DNA from: Rudanella sp.
Lineage (GTDB): Bacteria > Bacteroidota > Bacteroidia > Cytophagales > Spirosomataceae
Direction: 5' to 3'
Length of the DNA: 6,361 bases
NCBI GenBank assembly: GCA_026785985.1
Contig: JAJAYX010000741.1
Span: forward strand, 1 to 6,361
The position numbers were made by a program, and so were the translations under genes. How positions within the stretch are numbered: the stretch's first letter is position 1; every line of letters starts with the position of its first letter. This document shows positions 1 through 5,749 of this stretch, in pieces. Below the pieces are notes generated by a model. That model searched no databases. It was not told the origin of the DNA and saw only the letters and a program-made list of their open reading frames with translations.

Positions 1-649
1 CTTTAGTGTCCAGACACTCGAAATACCACTGATTTCGGCTTATCGCTCTGGATGTATCCAGATTCCCACCGCGTAAGTCCTCGATTAGAATGTCGGCTTC
101 CTCAACGCTAAACGTCCCTTGAACTGTCTCTATGGCTTGCTGTAAGGAAACTTGTTGCACCAGCGTCTCATAAAATCGGAGCGCGAAATCCTTGGCAACC
201 GTATCGTTTACGGGGGTAGAGGTGGCAATCACCATTGCCCGGACACCCGCAGCCCGCAACAGTTCGATATGCTGGCGGGTCGAACAGCCATTCAGAAACA
301 CCAGTTGCAGGTTTTTACAAAGCCCTAAAAGGTCAGCAATGCCTTTGCCCTCGGCTACTTTGTCTTCGAGTTGGAGTACCGTAATGCCTTTGCCTTCGGC
401 TACTTTGTCTTCGAGTTGAAGTACCGTTTTACCGGCATGACCACTGAAATGAAACAGGGCAAGCGTTTCCCGATGATACCAGATATTGTTGGCTACGGTT
501 TTTGTGGTGGCATACGAATCCCGAAGAACCTGAATCTGTTGTTTGCTGCTACGCGGAGTCAGCAACCAGCTAATCCCCTGATCCTCCTCCCATAGCATGG
601 GGAGTGGCCGGTCCTGGTTATTGGCAAAACTAAACAGTAAGGTATCCAT
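1..649 (-). CDS. CHAT-domain (caspase-like) protein, N-terminal part
   Basis: Reading from the ATG at 649-647, the frame stays open for 216 codons to the window edge, so the C-terminus is missing. The opening MDTLLFSFANNQDRPLPML matches the usual beginning of bacterial CHAT proteins. HFSGHA (catalytic His about residue 71) and LVFLNGCST (catalytic Cys about 122) form the caspase-like dyad. The following stretch with RAAGVRAMVIATSTPVND and a Phe-Ala-x-x-Phe-Tyr helix is also typical of the fold. CHAT peptidases cleave partner proteins, and many serve as effectors in NLR-like or type III CRISPR-linked conflict systems; the partner here cannot be seen. Because CHAT is N-terminal, a STAND NTPase, TPR or other sensor module may follow beyond the edge, but that is inference. 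A 15-residue tandem duplication (residues 75-104) lies between the His and the Cys. The gene is separated from secG by a terminator, so it is probably its own transcription unit. Confidence 0.88.
   Translation of the reverse strand, partial: MDTLLFSFANNQDRPLPMLWEEDQGISWLLTPRSSKQQIQVLRDSYATTKTVANNIWYHRETLALFHFSGHAGKTVLQLEDKVAEGKGITVLQLEDKVAEGKGIADLLGLCKNLQLVFLNGCSTRQHIELLRAAGVRAMVIATSTPVNDTVAKDFALRFYETLVQQVSLQQAIETVQGTFSVEEADILIEDLRGGNLDTSRAISRNQWYFECLDTK
338..427 (-). repeat. 45-bp in-frame tandem duplication in the CHAT gene
   Basis: Positions 338-382 and 383-427 are adjacent direct copies of 45 bp with two differences. They encode the 15-residue unit TVLQLEDKVAEGKGI twice (residues 75-89 and 90-104). 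Both differences are third-position transitions that leave the protein unchanged: Glu GAG/GAA and Leu CTC/CTT. With one copy, the His-to-Cys spacing would be about 36 residues, as I recall for ordinary CHAT domains; here it is 51. Confidence 0.95.
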
Positions 650-679
650 AAACAGGGATCATAGTGCGGACATCATCTG

Positions 680-687
680 CAAATCGA
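680..687 (-). promoter_or_regulatory. Weak candidate -7 box of the CHAT gene
   Basis: The minus strand reads TCGATTTG, one mismatch from the Bacteroidota -7 consensus TAnnTTTG, 31 nt upstream of the CHAT ATG. No clear TTTG -33 element is found at 19-21 nt, so this is only a candidate. Confidence 0.25.
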
Positions 688-750
688 CTGCACGTTACTA
701 AATAAACCGCTTCTGTCCAATTCTTTCCTAAAACGGTTTTGTTCTGAACG

Positions 751-786
751 CAAACGGCCCGCAATCAATCGATTGCGGGCCGTTTG
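751..786 (-). terminator. Strong hairpin terminator downstream of secG
   Basis: Positions 751-766 and 771-786 are perfect reverse complements: a 16-bp stem with a 4-nt loop and a GC-rich core (CGGCCCGC/GCGGGCCG). It begins 17 nt after the secG stop codon. The A-tract and T-tract are inside the stem, and no long U-run follows on the minus strand. Its symmetry would let it act in both directions. It separates the envelope gene cluster from the CHAT gene. Confidence 0.8.
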
Positions 787-803
787 TGCTTTACTGTCTG
801 TTG

Positions 804-1244
804 TTACTTCTGGGCTGAGCCAGATGCGGCTGGCGCGGGTGCTGGTGCCGGAGCAACCGTTGCGGGCGTACCGGCTCCCTGAGTGGCTGGAGCAGCCGCG
901 CCCATTGTCGGAGCTTTTGCGCCGGATGCGGGGGCTTGCGGGGCTGCCGCACCAGGCAGGGCGCGGGTAGCAGCGCGATCAACGTTGACGCTGTTGATGC
1001 CGCCAGCTACGGCCGTTTTGTCTACCATAACGTAAGTCGCCAGGGTTAAAACCATCACGCCAATGCCGATGCCCCAGGTGATTTGCTCAAGCAGGTCGGT
1101 CGTTTTTTTAACGCCCATCAACTGGGTAGAACCTAACCCGCCGAACTCACCAGCGAAACCGCCCCCTTTTGAATTCTGAACCAGAACGATCAGAATAAGC
1201 AATACGGTGAGAATACAAATAATAACAATTGTTGCCGTTACCAT
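804..1244 (-). CDS. secG: Protein-export membrane protein SecG
   Basis: This is the small accessory subunit of the SecYEG translocon in the inner membrane, which assists SecA-driven protein translocation. The 146-residue product has two hydrophobic segments (about 3-22 and 57-74). Between them is the conserved SecG loop VLVQNSKGGGFAGEFGGLGS followed by a Met-Gly-Val-Lys-Lys-Thr-Thr-Asp motif, which is typical of Bacteroidota SecG. From about residue 93 to the end is a low-complexity tail dominated by Ala, Pro, Gly and Thr, making the protein longer than the roughly 110-residue E. coli SecG. The ATG at 1244-1242 places the first membrane helix at once; no Shine-Dalgarno sequence is visible, as is usual in this phylum. 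The gene follows the TPR-like gene by 59 nt and ends just before a terminator, so it is probably the last gene of the cluster. Confidence 0.95.
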   Translation of the reverse strand: MVTATIVIICILTVLLILIVLVQNSKGGGFAGEFGGLGSTQLMGVKKTTDLLEQITWGIGIGVMVLTLATYVMVDKTAVAGGINSVNVDRAATRALPGAAAPQAPASGAKAPTMGAAAPATQGAGTPATVAPAPAPAPAASGSAQK

Positions 1245-1303
1245 GTAAAATGAAATTACTGTTAGTGTTTTTGAGTCAGTAAGAAACTAACAAAAAGAGT
1301 GCC

Positions 1304-2116
1304 TCAAGACCCTTTCCCTGCTTTTATCTCGCTGATTTTATCCGCAAAGTACGCTTTTTTCTCAGGATTTTTCAAGCTAAGTTGTTCATAGATTTCAATG
1401 GCCCTGGCTGTCTTGCCCTGATTAAGCATGATTCGGGCAAAACTTTCGGTCGTCACCCCCCCCCGACCCACGGCAACCGGCTGAATCCGCTCGGCTAGAT
1501 CGACCTGCTCAACAGGGTCGTTGAGCTTGGCGCGGAGTGGTGCCAGGCGGGGTTCGTTCTTTATGAATTTTTCGATGATCTCGATCTGTCGTTGCCGCGC
1601 GCTTTCCATCGGCGACGGGGCGGGTACTTCAGCTTCGGGGTGTTGAATCAGGTCATGCTGCAGGTTCGACTCGGACAGCGTCGGGTCGTCGGGTTCCGGA
1701 ATAACCAGCTCCGGCATGGTTGGCTGCGGGATACGAATCAGGGGCAAATCGACCAGGCCATTATTCAACTTCGATTTAAACAGCGCGTAACTCTCGTGCT
1801 GATAATCTTCGGGAATGGGCACCTGCCGGGCCGACAGTTCGTTGAGTTTTGACAGCAGGTTGTCGGACCACTGAAACTCGTTATCCATTAATTTACGCAA
1901 GGCCGACCGGCTCAACGCATGAGCAGCAGCAAGGCGGGTGTAGGAAACGGTTTGGCTTTTGCGATGTACGGAAGCAGCTTTGGCCGTAAGGGTATAGAGC
2001 GACTGGCAATACGGAAATTGCGCTAAACTCTCCTGCAAAATCTGTAAATCGGTGGAAGTCAGATCATCGGGATGCGTGACCCAATACGAAAAGGTTTCTT
2101 TATCAACAGACTGCAT
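1304..2116 (-). CDS. Conserved TPR-like protein of unknown function
   Basis: The product is a 270-residue soluble protein with no signal peptide or membrane segment. The N-terminal part (about 18-48) is helical, with a pattern like LQILQESLAQFPYCQSLYTL that resembles the opening of a Bacteroidota-specific family. The middle (about 125-170) is Pro- and acid-rich and probably disordered. A helix around 173-190 (QRQIEIIEKFIKNEPRL) precedes a C-terminal TPR-like helix pair at about 223-262, containing FARIMLNQGKTARAIEIYEQ and then a Pro-Glu-Lys-Lys-Ala-Tyr-Phe-Ala motif. TPR-like units usually bind other proteins; no partner can be named. The gene lies between lptE (50 nt upstream) and secG, a position I recall as conserved in the phylum, which hints at an envelope or secretion link. 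A run of nine G (1464-1456) lies inside the gene at about codons 218-220; the frame is intact across it. Confidence 0.85.
   Translation of the reverse strand: MQSVDKETFSYWVTHPDDLTSTDLQILQESLAQFPYCQSLYTLTAKAASVHRKSQTVSYTRLAAAHALSRSALRKLMDNEFQWSDNLLSKLNELSARQVPIPEDYQHESYALFKSKLNNGLVDLPLIRIPQPTMPELVIPEPDDPTLSESNLQHDLIQHPEAEVPAPSPMESARQRQIEIIEKFIKNEPRLAPLRAKLNDPVEQVDLAERIQPVAVGRGGVTTESFARIMLNQGKTARAIEIYEQLSLKNPEKKAYFADKISEIKAGKGS
1456..1464 (-). repeat. Homopolymer run of nine G in the TPR-like gene
   Basis: Nine consecutive C on the plus strand (G on the coding strand) encode part of Val-Gly-Arg-Gly-Gly-Val, between the acidic linker and the C-terminal TPR-like helices. A gain or loss of one base would frameshift the last 50 or so residues. 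The frame is open as given. Confidence 0.9.
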
Positions 2117-2150
2117 GAAAGGTATCGGTGTCAGAGGGTAACAGGTATCG

Positions 2151-2158
2151 CGAAAGTA
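2151..2158 (-). promoter_or_regulatory. Weak candidate internal -7 box before the TPR-like gene
   Basis: In the 50-nt gap between lptE and the next gene, the minus strand reads TACTTTCG, one mismatch from TAnnTTTG, 34 nt before the ATG at 2116. No good -33 element is visible, because that position falls inside the end of lptE. It may be an internal promoter or chance. Confidence 0.25.
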
Positions 2159-2166
2159 CGAAATAC

Positions 2167-2751
2167 TTACCAGTCTGCTGCGGTCTTGTTGAAAATGTCT
2201 AATACCAACTGATCGAGAATTTTGGGAACCAGCCGGGCTTCGTTTTGAGTAAGGGTCTGGTTTTGGGGGAAATCCTGATAGAACGAGAACGATTGCTCAA
2301 AATTTTTGGTCTCGTCTTTATTATTCACAAAACGGGCCTGCACCGTAATCTGCAATCGGTTCAGAGCCGCCTGATCCGAGGCTGTCGGGGCCACCGCAAT
2401 CAGGTCGTAGTTGGTAATGGTGCCGTCGAGTACCAGATCGCCATTGTTCGGCATCACTTTCAGGCTGGTATATCGCTGGTAATATTCTTTGAGCCGCTCA
2501 TTAAAATTCAGGGCGAGGTTGGTGGGGCCACCGGCGGTTTGCAAGGTGAAGTTATTCACCGTAATCGTCTTCAAATCCGGCGAGAGTGTGGTGCCAGTGA
2601 AGGAATAAACACCGCAGGAGACAGTGAGCAGCCAACAGCCAACAGCCAACAGCCAACAGCCAACAGTAAGCAACCAACGGCGGGAAGATGATTTGATATT
2701 CACTGTTGCGGTTCCCCGCCGGGACTGTTCACTATTCTTCATCAATTTCAT
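2167..2751 (-). CDS. lptE: LptE family LPS-assembly lipoprotein
   Basis: LptE is an outer-membrane lipoprotein that forms the plug of the LptD channel and helps deliver LPS to the cell surface. From the ATG at 2751 the product is 194 residues. The mature part starts at Cys46 with CGVYSFTGTTL, the Bacteroidota LptE signature. It continues with an N-P-T-like/ALNFNERLKEYY helix, a strand region GDLVLDGTITNYD, LNRLQITVQARF, and ends with VLDIFNKTAADW, all typical of the family. The signal peptide is unusual: residues 26-46 are three 7-residue repeats (WLLTVGC, WLLAVGC, WLLTVSC) encoded by 7-bp DNA repeats, giving three Cys each preceded by Val-Gly or Val-Ser. The start is uncertain. ATG 2751 overlaps the end of the previous gene by 20 nt, ATG 2742 is in the same frame, and GTG 2703 would give a textbook signal peptide (MNIKSSSRR, then the hydrophobic core). 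An extension upstream to 2808 is less likely. Confidence 0.93.
   Translation of the reverse strand: MKLMKNSEQSRRGTATVNIKSSSRRWLLTVGCWLLAVGCWLLTVSCGVYSFTGTTLSPDLKTITVNNFTLQTAGGPTNLALNFNERLKEYYQRYTSLKVMPNNGDLVLDGTITNYDLIAVAPTASDQAALNRLQITVQARFVNNKDETKNFEQSFSFYQDFPQNQTLTQNEARLVPKILDQLVLDIFNKTAADW
2622..2677 (-). repeat. Heptanucleotide repeat array encoding the LptE signal peptide
   Basis: Eight consecutive 7-bp units on the plus strand: cagtgag, five perfect cagccaa (2629-2663), cagtaag, caaccaa. On the coding strand the unit is TTGGCTG. Because 7 is not a multiple of 3, each 21 bp gives a 7-residue peptide repeat, and all three frames read the same Leu-Ala-Val-Gly-Cys-Trp-Leu cycle without stops. 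The array supplies almost the whole hydrophobic core and lipobox of lptE. Confidence 0.95.
2704..2729 (-). repeat. 26-bp GC-rich repeat, copy A (in lptE 5' end)
   Basis: This 26-bp block, tgttgcggttccccg followed by ccgggactgtt, recurs at 4180-4205 with two differences. It lies directly after the TAG stop of the sigma-54 activator gene (reading the minus strand) and inside the overlapping 5' end of lptE. With upstream cggcgggaa (2679-2687) its ttccccgccg (2712-2721) forms an imperfect inverted repeat around a spacer of about 24 bp. Confidence 0.85.
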
Positions 2752-4093
2752 ATTGCTTAATTTTTCTGTACAACGTCCGCTCGGAGATGCCGAGTGCCTG
2801 GGCTGCATACTTTCGTTTGTTGTTGTTGCGCCGAAGTGCTTTCACAATCATCTCTTTCTCCTTTTTTTCGAGCGACAGCGAATCCTCCTCTGTTTCGTGC
2901 GTAATATCTTCCACTGTCACGGCTTCCTGAACGGCGTTGTCATCATCGTCCATGTTAGAAACGGGTTCATAGGAGCGGGTCGTTTCGGGAGGGGGAAGCA
3001 GTTTTGGAAACGGCAAATCAGTATCGGCGCGGTCTGAGCGGAATGCGCCGTCACTATCGTCAGCCGGTGCATAGGTATCATGGGCGCGCGTCTCGAACAA
3101 GTCTTTATGATTATTTAAGATTTGCCGACCGTAGTGTTCGTTACCCAGCATCTCGCCCACCAGTTTCTTCAGCTCGGTCATGTCCCGGCGCATATCGAAC
3201 AGCACTTTGTAGAGCAATTCGCGTTCCGAATAACTCTCGCTGCCGTTGCCACCCTGCGGAAACACCATCGGCATCCGGTTTGTATGCTGGGGTTGTTGCG
3301 GCTGCGGCAAATAGCGCGACAATACCTCTGGTTCAATGGGGCGGCTTTGCTCCGATTCGAGAATCGAAATCTGTTCGGCTAAGTTTTTCAACTGCCGAAT
3401 GTTGCCCGGAAACGGAAACCGAAGCAGCAATTGCTTGGCGGGTTCGGTTAGTTGGAGGGGCTTTATCCGGTAGCGTTCGGCAAAGTCGGTGGTGAACTTG
3501 CGAAAGAGCAGTTCAATGTCGGTGCCGCGTTCGCGGAGGGGCGGTACAAAAATTGGGACGGTGTTAAGCCGGTAATACAAATCTTCCCGAAAACGCCCTT
3601 TTTCGACTGCTTCGAGCAGGTTTACGTTCGTAGCAGCCACCACCCGGACATCAGTTTTCTGGGTTTTGGAAGAGCCAACGCGGATAAACTAACCATTTTC
3701 GAGCACGCGCAACAAACGGGCCTGCGTTCCCATTGGCATCTCGCCAATTTCGTCTAAGAAAATGGTGCCGCCGTTGGTGGTTTCAAAATAGCCTTTCCGC
3801 TGATCGACCGCCCCGGTAAATGATCCTTTTTCGTGGCCAAACAGTTCTGAGTCAATCGTGCCTTCGGGGATGGCTCCGCAGTTGATGGCGATAAACTGCC
3901 CGTGTTTGCGGACGCTCAGGCTATGGATAATCTTGGAAAATGACTCTTTACCGCTACCGCTCTCGCCCGTAATCAGCACGGTGAGGTCGGTAGCCGCCAC
4001 CTGCATGGCCACATTAATGGCGTAGTTCAGGGCGGGGGCACTCCCAATAATTCCGTAGCGGAGTTTAACGGACTGGATTTCCTGATTGTTCAT
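2732..4093 (-). pseudogene. Sigma-54-dependent activator, interrupted by an in-frame TAG
   Basis: The frame from ATG 4093 would encode a 453-residue AAA+ activator that opens promoters held by RNA polymerase with sigma-54. It has no N-terminal receiver domain. Visible parts are Walker A GESGSGKE (43-50), the sigma-54 contact loop as GSFTGA (90-95), Walker B GGTIFLDE (108-115), arginine-finger region GRFREDLYYRLN (about 166-177), GNIRQLKN (about 230-237), a variable linker, and a C-terminal Fis-type helix-turn-helix with AAQALGISERTLYRKIKQY. Codon 135 (3691-3689) is TAG where relatives have Glu in a Gly-Glu-Phe-Ile-Arg-Val-Gly segment; one base change (GAG to TAG) explains it. The remaining 318 codons stay open and well conserved. 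The 134-residue front piece keeps ATP binding but lacks the arginine finger and DNA-binding domain. It could be a fresh mutation, a sequencing error, or read through. The end overlaps lptE by 20 nt. Confidence 0.85.
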
Positions 4094-4203
4094 AATTTCA
4101 GTGAGCAGCTTTTCAGTGAACAGCGAACAGTGAGCAGACAACAGCGGGGAAACTATACTAATAACTGTTGGCTGTTCATTGTTGCGGTTCCCCGTCGGGG
4201 CTG
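4094..4203. other. Junction between miaB and the sigma-54 gene, filled by repeats
   Basis: This 110-bp gap contains no gene. Almost all of it is a degenerate 7-bp repeat array (4099-4148), an inverted repeat pair, and the second copy of the 26-bp block, which overlaps the miaB stop codon. I see no convincing -7/-33 promoter pair here. Confidence 0.7.
4099..4148 (-). repeat. Degenerate heptanucleotide repeat array upstream of the sigma-54 gene
   Basis: Plus-strand units are cagtgag, cagcttt, one extra t, cagtgaa, cagcgaa, cagtgag, cagacaa, cagcggg. They share the cag-led 7-bp period of the array in lptE but are less uniform. The array ends at 4099, five bases from the ATG of the sigma-54 gene, so it forms the immediate leader. 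A further cagccaa-like piece (ctgttggctgtt, inverted orientation) lies at 4165-4176. Confidence 0.8.
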
Positions 4204-4205
4204 TT
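4180..4205 (-). repeat. 26-bp GC-rich repeat, copy B (at miaB stop codon)
   Basis: This is the partner of the block at 2704-2729, with two differences (gtcgggg here, gccggga there). It overlaps the miaB TAA stop (4206-4204). Its ttccccg (4188-4194) pairs with cggggaa at 4145-4151, giving a 7-bp inverted repeat around a 36-bp spacer. Both copies have the same orientation and both sit immediately after a stop codon. Confidence 0.85.
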
Positions 4206-5610
4206 AGTTGATCACTACTACTTTCAACGTGGCCGATGAACACTCAGTGACCAGCACATTCAGGTAGTTGCCTTTCTGGTGGTTGCCGCGTGGGAAAATG
4301 ACGACCTTGTTTTGGTCATTGCGGCCAAACAACTCCTCGTCCGACCGTTTGGAAGTGCCTTCCACCAGCACATGTTGTACCTGCCCGATGTGCCGTTGGT
4401 TGCGTTCCAGCGAGATGCGTTGTTGCAGGGCGATGATCTCGCTCAGGCGACGCTTTTTCACGGCTTCGGGAATATCGTCGGGGTATTTTTTGGCCGCCAG
4501 TGTGCCGGGGCGTTCCGAGTAGGCAAACATATAGCCATAGTCGAAACGGGCATATTCTATCAGGCTTAGTGAGTCCTGATGTTCTTCCTCTGTTTCGGAG
4601 CAGAACCCCGAAATCATATCGTGCGAAATGCCGCAGTTGTTGCCCAGAATGGCCCGAATCCGGTCGATTTTGCCCAGATACCACTCGCGGTCGTAGGTTC
4701 GGTTCATCAGCTTCAGCACCCGGCTGTTGCCGCTTTGGGCGGGCAGGTGAATGTAGTTGCAGATGTTGTCGTACTTCGCCATTGTGTGCAGCACATCATC
4801 CGTAATATCCTTCGGGTGCGACGTAGAGAACCGCACCCGAAGGTCGGGGCTGACCTGGGCAACGCGCTCTAAGAGGTCGGCGAAGTGGACGGTTTCCCAT
4901 TTATACGAATCAACATTCTGCCCCAGGAGTGTTACCTCGCGGTAGCCGTCGGCAACGAGTTGTTGGGCTTCGCGGACAATGCTGTGGGGGTCTCGGCTGC
5001 GTTCGCGGCCACGGGTGAACGGCACCACGCAGAAACTGCACATGTTATCGCAGCCGCGCATGATCGAGATAAATGCCGTTATGCCGTTGGAATTCAGGCG
5101 GATCGGGGTAATATCAGCGTAGGTTTCCTCGCGGGAAAGGAACACATTCACGGCTTTTTGGCCTGATTCAGCTTCCTCCACCAATTTCGGAATATCGCGA
5201 TAAGCATCGGGGCCAGCCACAATATCCACAATTTGTTCCTCCTCTAACAGCTTGGTTTTCAGGCGTTCGGCCATGCAGCCAAGCATCCCGACAATCAGTT
5301 CGGGTTTGCGTTTTTTGAGCGCGTTGAGGTGAACGAGCCGGTTGCGCACCTTCTGTTCGGCATTGTCGCGGATGGCGCAGGTATTCAGAAAAATAACGTC
5401 GGCATCCTCGGCGGTGGAGGTGGTGGCAAACCCGGCATTGCGCATCACGGCGGCCACAATCTCCGAGTCGGAGAAGTTCATCTGGCAACCATAGCTTTCA
5501 ATATACAGGCGTTTTTTGCCTTCCACGGGTTCATCGCTGAGGGTGCGTAGTTCGTCTATGCCCTCTTTATCAGCCGGTTGTAATATAGTTAGTTCAGTGA
5601 AGCGTTCCAT
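4204..5610 (-). CDS. miaB: tRNA-2-methylthio-N6-dimethylallyladenosine synthase MiaB
   Basis: MiaB is a radical-SAM enzyme that adds a methylthio group to i6A37 next to the anticodon of tRNAs reading UNN codons, improving decoding accuracy. The 468-residue protein is complete. The N-terminal methylthiotransferase domain has Cys42 ([12 protein letters not shown]), Cys78 ([15 protein letters not shown]) and Cys112 ([11 protein letters not shown]), which ligate the auxiliary [4Fe-4S] cluster. The radical-SAM domain has the CxxxCxxC set Cys187, Cys191, Cys194 in [20 protein letters not shown], and later [35 protein letters not shown] and YSERPGT are further MiaB hallmarks. A TRAM RNA-binding domain occupies about 405-467. 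The ATG at 5610 gives a roughly 33-residue lead-in before the first conserved strand, normal for this phylum. No Shine-Dalgarno sequence is seen. No key residue is missing. Confidence 0.97.
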   Translation of the reverse strand: MERFTELTILQPADKEGIDELRTLSDEPVEGKKRLYIESYGCQMNFSDSEIVAAVMRNAGFATTSTAEDADVIFLNTCAIRDNAEQKVRNRLVHLNALKKRKPELIVGMLGCMAERLKTKLLEEEQIVDIVAGPDAYRDIPKLVEEAESGQKAVNVFLSREETYADITPIRLNSNGITAFISIMRGCDNMCSFCVVPFTRGRERSRDPHSIVREAQQLVADGYREVTLLGQNVDSYKWETVHFADLLERVAQVSPDLRVRFSTSHPKDITDDVLHTMAKYDNICNYIHLPAQSGNSRVLKLMNRTYDREWYLGKIDRIRAILGNNCGISHDMISGFCSETEEEHQDSLSLIEYARFDYGYMFAYSERPGTLAAKKYPDDIPEAVKKRRLSEIIALQQRISLERNQRHIGQVQHVLVEGTSKRSDEELFGRNDQNKVVIFPRGNHQKGNYLNVLVTECSSATLKVVVIN

Positions 5611-5749
5611 AGGAAACAGTCGTAAGTCTTTGAGTCTGAATAAGTCGAAACGGGGCCGCCCGCGCGGTCGTGGTGCCAGAGGTTACGTCAATAGCCTACA
5701 AAGGTACGGAGGATAGGGGGAATTTCCTGACAAAGTGGCAGGGATGGGA
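5611..5749. other. Intergenic leader of miaB
   Basis: This 139-bp gap between the barrel gene stop and miaB contains no gene. It has a candidate promoter at 5699-5734 and, within the presumed leader, a GC-rich patch at 5651-5670 that includes the palindrome ccgcgcgg (5660-5667). I see no clear terminator for the upstream barrel gene. Confidence 0.6.
5699..5734 (-). promoter_or_regulatory. Candidate Bacteroidota promoter for the miaB cluster
   Basis: The minus strand has TACCTTTG at 5706-5699, an exact match to the -7 consensus TAnnTTTG, and TTTG at 5734-5731 as a possible -33 element. The gap between them is 24 nt, longer than the usual 19-21, so the -33 assignment is doubtful. Transcription starting near 5692 would give a leader of about 80 nt before miaB. 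Confidence 0.45.

Larger units (their letters stand above)
650..803. other. Intergenic region between secG and the CHAT gene
   Basis: There is no gene here on either strand. The part next to secG holds the hairpin terminator at 751-786. The rest is the leader of the CHAT gene. It includes a weak -7-like box (TCGATTTG on the minus strand, 687-680, one mismatch to TAnnTTTG) about 31 nt before the CHAT ATG, with no convincing -33 partner. A short odd-centred palindrome, AAAACCGTTTT on the minus strand, lies at 730-740; its role is unknown. Confidence 0.6.

Noticed and set aside
192..595. Two overlapping plus-strand open frames over the CHAT gene
   Set aside because: They are antisense to the CHAT dyad region, and their internal repeats only reflect the 45-bp duplication.
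1261..1291. Hairpin between the TPR-like gene and secG (gttagt ... actaac)
   Set aside because: Only six bases pair well, there is no GC-rich core or U-run, and an internal terminator there is not supported.
2622..2677. CRISPR array
   Set aside because: The units are contiguous 7-bp repeats with no spacers and lie inside a coding sequence.
2245..2691. Plus-strand open frame of 148 codons opposite lptE
   Set aside because: It is antisense to a well-recognised lptE, has no family features, and its Gln/Pro/Ala/Asn-rich end is simply the heptamer repeat read on the other strand.
3004..3495. Plus-strand open frame of 163 codons opposite the sigma-54 activator
   Set aside because: Antisense shadow; composition is Arg/Ser/Ala-rich with no recognisable motif, while the minus strand carries clear AAA+ sequence.
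4316..4684. Minus-strand open frame of 122 codons inside miaB
   Set aside because: It is a shifted frame within the intact miaB gene, rich in Arg, Gly and His as expected of an out-of-frame GC-rich reading, with no domain.
5651..5670. GC-rich palindromic patch before miaB as a terminator
   Set aside because: The self-complementary part is only ccgcgcgg with no loop or U-run, and it lies downstream of the candidate miaB promoter.
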